The translations under genes and the position numbers were made by a program. Shown piece after piece: positions 21,889 through 28,509 of a stretch of 34,725 nucleotides of DNA (positions within the stretch are counted from its first letter, which is position 1; each line of letters opens with the position of its first letter). The stretch is taken from the NCBI GenBank assembly GCA_900552525.1, contig UNSK01000019.1, positions 1 to 34,725 on the forward strand, read 5' to 3'. A model generated the notes under the pieces. It saw only the letters and a list, made by a program, of their open reading frames with translations, ran no database searches and had not been told where the DNA came from. The stretch is from Candidatus Gastranaerophilales bacterium (GTDB lineage Bacteria; Cyanobacteriota; Vampirovibrionia; Gastranaerophilales; Gastranaerophilaceae).

Positions 21889-22344
21889 ATGCTAAAACTA
21901 AAAATTTTAAAAACAAGACCGGATAGTGGAGCATTGGGTGTTTCAACGCCTGAACATCAGGATGAAACAAAAAGTTTTCTTGCAGCACTACAAAAAGAGT
22001 TAGAGAAAACAAAAGCTGGGGCATTAGCACTTGCAGAACTTTCTAGTATGAGTGATATGGAAGTTTACAAAAAATACCAATATCGCCGTTGGGATAAATT
22101 AACAGAGCTAGAAGATCAATACCTAAAAAACAGATATCATCTGGTGGATGTTTATCCGGCTTTGGGGCGAGTAATACACGACTGTCCTTGTGTAGGTCAA
22201 GTATTTGAAAGATACAACCTGCATAACCAGATAAAGAAATCTTTGTACGATTTTTCACAATCGCAGCTATCCGAAATGATAGAAACAATGGTAGAAGTTC
22301 TTAATAAGAAAAAGGAAACAGAATGTCGAAATGCAGCAGGATAA
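21889..22344 (+). CDS. Unknown early protein
   Basis: A 151-residue helical protein (LKILKTRPDSGALGVSTPEH; then FLAALQKELEKTKAGALALA; VYPALGRVIHDCPCVGQVFE). AAAGGAG lies 7 bases before the ATG. No domain is recognised. CPCVG could be a redox or metal pair. It follows the HNH-like gene by 16 bases and is followed by an 88-base gene-free stretch with GC-rich bases (seven G at 22,352 onward) and a short GGGCAATGCCC hairpin. Confidence 0.5.
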   Translation: MLKLKILKTRPDSGALGVSTPEHQDETKSFLAALQKELEKTKAGALALAELSSMSDMEVYKKYQYRRWDKLTELEDQYLKNRYHLVDVYPALGRVIHDCPCVGQVFERYNLHNQIKKSLYDFSQSQLSEMIETMVEVLNKKKETECRNAAG

Positions 22345-22432
22345 TAATTCAGGGGGGGCTTGGCAAGAGAGCCGCCTAAACAAAGGTTTTAAGAATGTAG
22401 TAATTAACGGGCAATGCCCAGAAAGGTAAAAA

Positions 22433-22804
22433 ATGGTAGAAGAAAAACCTATCGGATTTGCAGAAATTGCGGCTATGACAAGAACCGTAAACAGCAAAGA
22501 CCGCGCAATGAAATTAAAAGACTGTATAGATTTTGAACTCAAGAATCTATTACAAAAAGTCAATGAGTATAATAAAGGCGGAAAGCTGACTATTACTCTT
22601 GATATTGGAATTGCGGAGAAAAACGAATTAAATATTCAAGCGGAAGTAAAAATCAATGCTCCAAAAGGTAAAAAACCGAATAACTCGTTTTACCGTGATT
22701 CAAAGGGTGAGTTGTATCTTGATGACCCAAATCAAATGCACTTAATTGATCCACAGGTAGTTAGAAATTTAAGAGAAGAAAAAGGAGAAGTAATCAATGC
22801 TTAA
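22433..22804 (+). CDS. Unknown early protein preceding DUF2303
   Basis: A 123-residue protein (GFAEIAAMTRTVNSKDRAMK; LKDCIDFELKNLLQKVNEY; TITLDIGIAEKNELNIQAEV), alternating helix and strand. AAAGG lies before the ATG. It overlaps the start of the DUF2303 gene by 8 bases, as do partners of DUF2303 proteins in other phages; a beta-strand-rich 'single-stranded nucleic acid or annealing accessory' role is speculative. Confidence 0.55.
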   Translation: MVEEKPIGFAEIAAMTRTVNSKDRAMKLKDCIDFELKNLLQKVNEYNKGGKLTITLDIGIAEKNELNIQAEVKINAPKGKKPNNSFYRDSKGELYLDDPNQMHLIDPQVVRNLREEKGEVINA

Positions 22805-23591
22805 TACATTATTAAAACGAATTGATAACAAACGCGAAGTAAAAATTAATGTTACAGAATACGGTGTTTATACTAACCGGCAGATTGAAGCTGTATACAA
22901 TGACGACAACCAATGCTATGAAACTGAAGAAAGGGCAAAAAGACACAAAGATGTTAGCTTTGTAGGTTCATTTATTGATTTCATAGATGAAGAACTCAAG
23001 CGTGCCGGAAACGATACCGGAAAAATGGCGACTGTTGTTATAAATCAAAATGGCGGTAGTTTTTGCGCCGATGACGATTACAAGGAAAAGGGCTGTGATT
23101 ATAGAAGAGCCTTGACCGTATTGTGGCAGACATTGAAAAATGTTGCAAATCAGAAGCTAACGCACGAGCAGCTTCTGGTTGCACTCCAAAAACTAAGACC
23201 TTGTATCCCGAATTTTGAGGAATTGTACATCAGACTTCTGGATATAAGAACTATCGGTAAAAGTGAAATGATTTCAAATCCTGTATTTGTTAATAACGGA
23301 GCAGAAACAGGATACAAAATCAAATTCAAACTCCAAAGCGGAGTGGATGATGAAGTAGAATTGCCGGCAAACTTTACCTGTGTAGTTCCTTTTGCTAAAG
23401 GTCGGGCGGATGTAACTTATGAAGTTCCGATTGAATTGATGTTCTTAAATAATGGCAGCGGACGTGTTGAAGTTTTATTCCAGTGTTCAGAACTTGAACG
23501 CATTGAAGAAAAAGCTTTACAGGATGAGGTCGATTACCTGAAAGAAGGACTTGCCAAATATAAGGATTTATTAGTGCTGTTGAATTATTAA
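22797..23591 (+). CDS. DUF2303-family phage protein
   Basis: A 264-residue protein matching the DUF2303/YfdQ layout: an N-terminal beta region, SFVGSFIDFIDEELKRAG (helix), ATVVINQNGGSFCADDDYKE, then RRALTVLWQTLKNVANQKLT, a helical middle, and C-terminal YKIKFKLQSGVDDEVELPAN followed by FTCVVPFAKG and VPIELMFLNNGSGRVEVLFQ. Function is unknown; the family is common in phage early regions beside recombination genes. The stop is inside the terminator at 23,591-23,630. Confidence 0.75.
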   Translation: MLNTLLKRIDNKREVKINVTEYGVYTNRQIEAVYNDDNQCYETEERAKRHKDVSFVGSFIDFIDEELKRAGNDTGKMATVVINQNGGSFCADDDYKEKGCDYRRALTVLWQTLKNVANQKLTHEQLLVALQKLRPCIPNFEELYIRLLDIRTIGKSEMISNPVFVNNGAETGYKIKFKLQSGVDDEVELPANFTCVVPFAKGRADVTYEVPIELMFLNNGSGRVEVLFQCSELERIEEKALQDEVDYLKEGLAKYKDLLVLLNY

Positions 23592-23630
23592 AAAGGGGGT
23601 TATAGGGGCTTAATGCCCCACCCTTTTTTG
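23591..23630 (+). terminator. Terminator after DUF2303
   Basis: Outer stem AAAAAGGG / CCCTTTTT and inner stem GGGGC / GCCCC (loop TTAAT) followed by T6 form a strong rho-independent terminator starting at the DUF2303 stop. The symmetrical A/T arms make it work on both strands. Downstream genes are reached by read-through, antitermination or a separate promoter. Confidence 0.75.
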
Positions 23631-23642
23631 AAAGAGGAATAT

Positions 23643-23969
23643 ATGGAACTGACAAAAGATGAAATACAAGAACTCATAGACCAACAGATTGAAGATATTA
23701 CCCAAAAATATGGTAATCAAGCAAGGTTACAGGTGTTACAGATAATCTCATTGATAGAAAAGCTATCTTCTACTGGAAGTACGCGCTATATAGCTGTACC
23801 GGATTGGAATCTTTACCACGAGCGCCCTACAGTTTCAGGGTTAAGGAGCTTAATCGCGAGAGCTGACGATAACGGCTTCAACGAATTCAAAGTTGTCCAC
23901 CGTAAGGGCAGACGAGTTTTTATAGATGAAGCAAGGTACATGGAATGGTTTAGGAGGGGAAACAAATGA
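23643..23969 (+). CDS. Excisionase-like winged-helix protein
   Basis: A 108-residue protein; ATG 23,643 has AGAGGA 7 bases upstream (an in-frame upstream ATG would be in the terminator). Residues 1-45 are helical. Residues about 48-108 (YIAVPDWNLYHERPTVSGLR, then SLIARADDNGFNEFKVVHRK, GRRVFIDEARYMEWF) resemble the MerR-like winged helix of phage excisionases and AlpA-type proteins. It lies in the same end of the genome as the integrase, so it may direct excision. Its stop overlaps the next gene by 4 bases. Confidence 0.65.
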   Translation: MELTKDEIQELIDQQIEDITQKYGNQARLQVLQIISLIEKLSSTGSTRYIAVPDWNLYHERPTVSGLRSLIARADDNGFNEFKVVHRKGRRVFIDEARYMEWFRRGNK

Positions 23970-24154
23970 CAGAAGCATATCACGACCAATTAGAAATTGA
24001 TGTAGAATATAGAACCAAAATACTTAAAGAGGAAAACACAGAACTACAGCACAAACTCCAGATAGCAACGGAAGCGTTGAAATTTTATTCTGGAACTTTC
24101 CCAAACGGAAATAAAAACACAGCTAAACAAGCCCTAGAGCGGATAGGAGAATAG
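23966..24154 (+). CDS. Small coiled-coil phage protein
   Basis: A 62-residue protein with an N-terminal coiled coil (ILKEENTELQHKLQIATEAL) and a short polar end (FPNGNKNTAKQALERIGE). ATG overlaps the excisionase-like stop by 4 bases; GGAGG lies upstream. Related small proteins that end 'AxxALxxI' are common in phage early regions; function unknown. Confidence 0.6.
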   Translation: MTEAYHDQLEIDVEYRTKILKEENTELQHKLQIATEALKFYSGTFPNGNKNTAKQALERIGE

Positions 24155-24155
24155 A

Positions 24156-24326
24156 ATGGATAAAGAAATAATTAGGAACAAAATCAAGGAGATGGAACAA
24201 AATTTGGCAGATGTTCAACCTGTTGCAATAGTAGGAATTACAGGTATTTTGCCTACTGAAAAAGCATATTACAAAGGCTATTTACAAGCCCTTGAATGGG
24301 TATTAAATGAAAGCGAGGAACAATGA
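24156..24326 (+). CDS. 56-residue phage protein
   Basis: ATG 24,156 follows the previous stop by a single base, with GGAG upstream. The frame (MDKEIIRNKIKEMEQNLADV; ILPTEKAYYKGYLQALEWVL) ends in ATGA overlap with the next gene. The 'AYYKGYLQALEWVL' helix resembles small phage proteins of unknown role. Coupling on both sides supports it. Confidence 0.6.
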   Translation: MDKEIIRNKIKEMEQNLADVQPVAIVGITGILPTEKAYYKGYLQALEWVLNESEEQ

Positions 24327-24739
24327 GCGAATATTGTAAGAACTGTGAAGCGTTACAGCAAGAAAATGAGAAGTTGAAAAGACAAATTAATAAAATTAAA
24401 GATTATACAAAACACAATATGCAATATGTTGACTGTGATAATTGGTTTGAACGTTTCATCTATACTTTTGAGGATTGGAAAAAATCATTACAAAATGATA
24501 CCGACCGCTACAAGCAAGCCCTTGAGGAGATTGAGGAATCTGCAAAGGAATTAATAACACACACACCCGAATATGACAATTGCTATTACAAAGACTATTG
24601 CAGAGAAGAGAAATGTCCGCCAAAGAAAACACAAAAATTTGACATCTGTCTTTATCAAGAAGTAGACAAAATCCTTGACATCATCAGCAAGGCGAAAGGG
24701 AAGATAAATGAGAAAAACAACCGAGAAAATTTATTGTGA
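24323..24739 (+). CDS. Coiled-coil Cys-rich phage protein
   Basis: A 138-residue protein: N-terminal YCKNCEALQQENEKLKRQIN (CxxC plus coiled coil), a central aromatic region, KQALEEIEESAKELIT and a Cys-rich stretch (YDNCYYKDYCREEKCPPKKT, then CLYQEVDKILDIISK). Proteins with this 'coiled coil then C-rich then ILDIIxKAK' order are frequent in gut phage early regions, function unknown. It overlaps the next gene by 32 bases. Confidence 0.55.
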   Translation: MSEYCKNCEALQQENEKLKRQINKIKDYTKHNMQYVDCDNWFERFIYTFEDWKKSLQNDTDRYKQALEEIEESAKELITHTPEYDNCYYKDYCREEKCPPKKTQKFDICLYQEVDKILDIISKAKGKINEKNNRENLL

Positions 24740-24953
24740 CATTTGTCATTGTGAAAATACCCATAATAATATCAACTCACAGAGGCTTTCTGTAATTTTT
24801 GTTACAGAACAAACCGAAGGGTATTCTTGCAATCCTTACTTATCAATAGAGAAACTAGACATATGCCCTAACTGTTTTAATAAAATTTTGGATGGGAATA
24901 TGGTTTTTGCAAAGGGTGCGCAAGGATGTAATAAATATTATTTTAAGGGTTGA
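24708..24953 (+). CDS. Zinc-ribbon small protein
   Basis: An 81-residue protein with YCDICHCEN near the start and DICPNCFNKI near the C-terminal third, giving two CxxC pairs for one zinc ribbon. The start at 24,708 follows GGGAAG. A long overlap with the previous gene is noted. It may bind DNA or RNA; no family is recognised. Confidence 0.55.
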   Translation: MRKTTEKIYCDICHCENTHNNINSQRLSVIFVTEQTEGYSCNPYLSIEKLDICPNCFNKILDGNMVFAKGAQGCNKYYFKG

Positions 24954-24965
24954 AGGGGAAGAATA

Positions 24966-25163
24966 ATGAAGGTTAAAGAATTAAGAGAAATATTAGAGAA
25001 TACGAATCCAGAAGCTGAAATTATAGTTGCTTATGAGCATATAGATTCTGTTACTGGAGTACAGACATATTATCAAGAAATAGAAGATATAGGATACAAC
25101 CAATTTGTTGAAAAGAATAAATTAGTAGTAGATAAAAATAAGCTCGTAATATGGCTTGAATAA
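24966..25163 (+). CDS. Small phage protein
   Basis: A 65-residue protein starting MKVKELREILENTNPEAEII, a helix-strand motif found in many small phage proteins ('VKELIEKLKKxDPDAEV'), then VAYEHIDSVTGVQTYYQEIE and a C-terminal strand LVIWLE. AAGGGG lies before the ATG. Function unknown. Confidence 0.65.
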   Translation: MKVKELREILENTNPEAEIIVAYEHIDSVTGVQTYYQEIEDIGYNQFVEKNKLVVDKNKLVIWLE

Positions 25164-25176
25164 AGGATGTGAAAAT

Positions 25177-25374
25177 ATGATAGCTTGTCAACAAAAATAT
25201 TGTAAACACTGTATTAAACCTCGTTTCGATTCGGAAGGTAAGTTCAGATTCGGTTGGTGTAAGATTTCTAAAACATTGGTTCTTCATAGTGACAAAGAAG
25301 GAACAATGAAGCTTGATGTACAACCTCTATATTGTTATCGGTACGAACCGAGAAAACGAAAAATTAAATATTAA
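25177..25374 (+). CDS. Cys-rich small phage protein
   Basis: A 65-residue protein (MIACQQKYCKHCIKPRFDSE, then GKFRFGWCKISKT) with C-x4-C-x2-C then GWC and YCYRYEPRKRK, so a zinc-binding fold is likely. ATG 25,177 is 9 bases after AAGGA. It is the last plus-strand gene, 19 bases from the converging integrase stop, with no clear terminator between. Confidence 0.55.
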   Translation: MIACQQKYCKHCIKPRFDSEGKFRFGWCKISKTLVLHSDKEGTMKLDVQPLYCYRYEPRKRKIKY

Positions 25375-25393
25375 AATCTACGAAAAATCGGGG

Positions 25394-26470
25394 TTACTTA
25401 AAGTCTAACATGTTAGCCGTCATTTTCCTTACAACTTTTGATGTATGTTTTCTGGTTAAGTGGGCATAAATTTGTACTTGTTGTAAATTTTTATGTCCCA
25501 TCAACTGCGATATTTCTAGGAGTTCTGCCCCGTTTTGTGCAAGATATGACGCGTATGTATGCCGCAAATCGTGAAAACGGAAATCTTTTAAGCTTATTTT
25601 ATCTATCACATTCTCAAACATTCCTTTAAGATAATGTAATTTTCCGCTTTTCGGATTTATAAACAGATATCCGGTTGTTATGCCGGACTTATTCATATAT
25701 TCTGTAATCAATTCAGTAATTTTATGATATATTGGAACGCCTCTTGATTCTCCGTTTTTAGTTTCTAAGAAATGCAGAATATCATTATGAAAATCAATAT
25801 TTTCTATTTTGAGAGTTAAAAGTTCGTTGTATCTTCCGCCGGAGAACATTGCTAGCATGACAAAGAGATATAGTGTATCTGAATAATCCTTGCATGCTGT
25901 AATTAAAGCGCTTCTTTCACTATCAGACAAGAATCTAACAACACCTTTTGATTTTCTGGGTTTATCAACTCTTGACATAGGATTGCGGTCGATAATTTCA
26001 AGCTCACGTTCTGCATATCTTAATACGGCAGAGAGTGCAAAAAGGTATTTTCTGACTGTACTGTTTGATTTTGTTTTGTGTTCTTTATAGGGTTTGTCCG
26101 GTGGTTCTGATATGAGTGTATTCCGGCAGCGAGTTAAAATATTTGTATTGAGGTCTGAAACATTCAGATTTCCGATTTTATCTCTCCACCAATCATACAT
26201 GCAAGTATATTGCTGAGGTTTTGAATACTTTTTCGGGGCAATATTCTTTTCAAAATCATCAATCAAATCCTTAACCGTAACAATAGGTTTGATATTATCA
26301 CTATTTTCGTAATAATTTCCTCTTTCCATTTGTTCTTCAACGGCTCTTGCCCATTTTTTAGCCTGCTTGAAATCATCAAAAGTTTTATATACAGCTTTAA
26401 AACCTTTTAACCTGATTACTACTTTATATGATATCCCTTTTTTATTTTCAACTTTTCTGATTTGTGCCAT
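25394..26470 (-). CDS. int: Tyrosine-type phage integrase
   Basis: A 358-residue site-specific recombinase. N-terminal arm-binding beta part (SYKVVIRLKGFKAVYKTFDD), SAM-like core-binding domain (about 62-160), and catalytic domain with Arg213 (GGRYNELLTL), Lys238 (ETKNGESRG), His300-x-x-Arg303 (HDLRHTY), His326 (MGHKN) and nucleophile Tyr335 (QIYAHL). All catalytic residues are in place, so it should be active. It is convergent with the early genes and begins next to the right attachment region. No clear ribosome site precedes ATG 26,470, so it is probably weakly translated. Confidence 0.93.
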   Translation of the reverse strand: MAQIRKVENKKGISYKVVIRLKGFKAVYKTFDDFKQAKKWARAVEEQMERGNYYENSDNIKPIVTVKDLIDDFEKNIAPKKYSKPQQYTCMYDWWRDKIGNLNVSDLNTNILTRCRNTLISEPPDKPYKEHKTKSNSTVRKYLFALSAVLRYAERELEIIDRNPMSRVDKPRKSKGVVRFLSDSERSALITACKDYSDTLYLFVMLAMFSGGRYNELLTLKIENIDFHNDILHFLETKNGESRGVPIYHKITELITEYMNKSGITTGYLFINPKSGKLHYLKGMFENVIDKISLKDFRFHDLRHTYASYLAQNGAELLEISQLMGHKNLQQVQIYAHLTRKHTSKVVRKMTANMLDFK

Positions 26471-26600
26471 AGAATTTAGCCCATTTTAGCCCATTGATTT
26501 TAAATAAATAATAATACTCTTAAATATAAGAGAACAACAAAAAAGCTGAAAAATCAAGTATATACTTATTCTTATTTATTCTTATTTATTTCTAAATTAT
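26471..26600. promoter_or_regulatory. Probable right attachment region with integrase binding sites
   Basis: No gene lies here. It holds two direct copies of TTTAGCCCA just upstream of the integrase ATG (about 26,475-26,493), the inverted repeat CTCTTA-AATA-TAAGAG (26,517-26,532), the perfect 12-bp palindrome AAGTATATACTT (26,556-26,567) and two tandem ATTCTTATTT copies (26,568-26,587). Paired inverted repeats and tandem arm-like repeats are what tyrosine integrases use. Which one is the crossover cannot be told without the left junction. Confidence 0.45.
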
Positions 26601-26644
26601 GCTAAAAACCGCTTTTTAATAACTTAATATCCTCGTGTTTATTT

Positions 26645-26677
26645 AATGCTTGTCAAGAATGCACAAGCATTTTTTTT
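26645..26677 (+). terminator. Rho-independent terminator at the prophage-host boundary
   Basis: Perfect 9-bp stem AATGCTTGT / ACAAGCATT, 9-base loop, followed by T7. It is oriented for plus-strand transcripts, yet no plus-strand gene lies upstream in the prophage end, so it may be the terminator of the host gene that now lies beyond the prophage's left end. Confidence 0.75.
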
Positions 26678-26694
26678 GTAGTTTACCTGCCTGA

Positions 26695-28410
26695 CTATCC
26701 CTTTAAACCTTTGCCTTTTATCTTATCAGCAATTTTCTTACACCGGATTTTATCAATCTCTTCCATAACCTTGCTGACAGGAGTTTCCCACTCACCGGAA
26801 GTAGGGCACTGGAACGGTTTGATACTCTTATACCAGGCAATATCTTCGCCTTCGACCTTAAACCATCTCCATTCAACAATTCTATTGAACAGGCCGAATG
26901 TTTTAATACCAAGGGCACCTGCAAGGTTCATAACACCGTTATCGGTTGATACCATAAAGTCCATGCAATTCATAGCACAGGCAGTATCTTCCCAGTTCTT
27001 AAATGTTCTGCCTAATCTAATCAGATTTGCATCAGGCGGAACTCTATCCATCTGGTTTGTAAGGTCATCTACCTGAAAACTGTAAACTTCTACATCAGGA
27101 AGTTTCATCAAAGGGTACAGATATGACAGCGGAATATCTCTGTCCGTTTCTTTGGATGCGAGTGTACCTTCATAGCAAATACCAATCTTAATTTTATCAT
27201 TGTCATTAATATACTGTTTTTTATAAGCATTAATCTTGGCTTTAGGCACCTTAAGATACCCTCCTGCCTTTGGAATGGTACTAGGTTTTGTTTCACATAC
27301 AATTGGCAGATCCATCATAGGAATCCAGTAATCATAGTTTATACTCGGAATTTGCTCTTCTGTATAAATCTCAACCCCGAGTTTTGAATCCTTAAACAAA
27401 TCTACAAGCTGCCTCTGTACTACAAGAGAAACTTCTTTACACATTTTTTTAAGTTCATCAATAAATCTTACAAACATTATTGAGTCACCAAACCCTTGTT
27501 CGAAGTGAACCAGAATACGTTTATCCTTGATATCAAATTTTATATTCCACTTTTTCTTCTTTGTAGTAAGAAGTTGAGGGAAGGCAACATTATTCAAATC
27601 TTCTTTCTGGAATCTATGCTGGAGGAATTTAAAACCTTCTGCAAAACGCTGGTGTCTTACAAGATATGCACCATAAGCGTGTAAATCTGAATGAGTCGGG
27701 CTTAGATACATAAGCTTTGCATAAAATTCATCAGCTTTCTGAACCTCGTCAAACTTACCGAGAACGTAAGCAAGGTTCTTAACAACAATTCTGTTATTAG
27801 GTGCAAGTTCATAAGCCTTTGTAAGATATTCAATTTGTTTATCTTTATACTTGTCTTGATAGCAGGTTGAATACAAGTGTCCGAGCATATTGTATATAGA
27901 GAAATTGTTCGGATTTTTTTCAAGCGCTTTTTCGTAGTACTCAATAGCCTTTCTGTTATCTTTGATATCTGTGTATGTAAGGTCAGCTAAATAAACATAA
28001 ACATCTTCTTTATCAGGAGAAATTTCTTCAAAACGTTTCAGGAATTTTATAGCCAAATCTGCATTACCGATTGACTTCATACAAAGACCAATGTTTTTAT
28101 ATATGTTAATCGGAAATCCCGAATACTTCATAATATTTCTGTACTGTTCGATTGCCTCAATATATTTTTTATCAAGATTAAGCTTCTGAGCATAGTTAAT
28201 TGCCTGATTAATGTACTGGTTGATAACACAATTTCTTTCAGCCTCATCTGTAATAGAAGATATTGCCTCCCTGTAAATTTCCAACCCTCTATCGTAATTA
28301 TTATTTTTACAATAATATTCAGCCATAGCAACATCCATGGAGCTAATCAAATCTCTTGAATTATCCATAGGAATTTCTTTTCTTACAACCAGCCGTTTTG
28401 AAACTTGCAT
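26695..28410 (-). CDS. TPR-repeat glycosyltransferase-like protein
   Basis: A 571-residue host protein. Residues about 28-250 are tetratricopeptide repeats (AMAEYYCKNNNYDRGLEIYR; NRKAIEYYEKALEKNPNNFS; KAYELAPNNRIVVKNLAYVL). The C-terminal part (about 285-560) is GT-B-like: RILVHFEQGFGDSIMFVRFI, IKIGICYEGTLASKETDRDI, and DFMVSTDNGVMNLAGALGIK, similar to TPR-GT9/GT41-type enzymes that use 'STDTGxxHLAGALG'. It probably transfers sugar to a protein or polysaccharide. AGGG precedes the ATG. It lies next to the prophage and is not phage-like. Confidence 0.75.
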   Translation of the reverse strand: MQVSKRLVVRKEIPMDNSRDLISSMDVAMAEYYCKNNNYDRGLEIYREAISSITDEAERNCVINQYINQAINYAQKLNLDKKYIEAIEQYRNIMKYSGFPINIYKNIGLCMKSIGNADLAIKFLKRFEEISPDKEDVYVYLADLTYTDIKDNRKAIEYYEKALEKNPNNFSIYNMLGHLYSTCYQDKYKDKQIEYLTKAYELAPNNRIVVKNLAYVLGKFDEVQKADEFYAKLMYLSPTHSDLHAYGAYLVRHQRFAEGFKFLQHRFQKEDLNNVAFPQLLTTKKKKWNIKFDIKDKRILVHFEQGFGDSIMFVRFIDELKKMCKEVSLVVQRQLVDLFKDSKLGVEIYTEEQIPSINYDYWIPMMDLPIVCETKPSTIPKAGGYLKVPKAKINAYKKQYINDNDKIKIGICYEGTLASKETDRDIPLSYLYPLMKLPDVEVYSFQVDDLTNQMDRVPPDANLIRLGRTFKNWEDTACAMNCMDFMVSTDNGVMNLAGALGIKTFGLFNRIVEWRWFKVEGEDIAWYKSIKPFQCPTSGEWETPVSKVMEEIDKIRCKKIADKIKGKGLKG

Positions 28411-28509
28411 AATTCCCTCTCTGCTTCTATATATCCTAATAAGATAATAACATATATAAAAGCAAGAGAAATGGGTTATTTGGTGTAATTACCCTGCTTA
28501 ATCAAATAT

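Larger units (their letters stand above)
1..26600. mobile_element. Integrated podovirus-like temperate prophage (left end outside window)
   Basis: Contiguous phage modules are seen: minus-strand virion genes (1-12,620), a CI-type repressor control region (about 13,070-14,850), plus-strand recombination and replication genes (14,854-25,374) and a tyrosine integrase at the right edge (25,394-26,470). Host housekeeping genes (TPR protein, mutS) begin at 26,695. Portal, scaffold, coat, connector and gp10-like genes in that order follow the P22-like plan. The right boundary is placed between the integrase start and the terminator at 26,645; the exact attachment core cannot be fixed because the left junction is not in the window. 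Confidence 0.9.
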
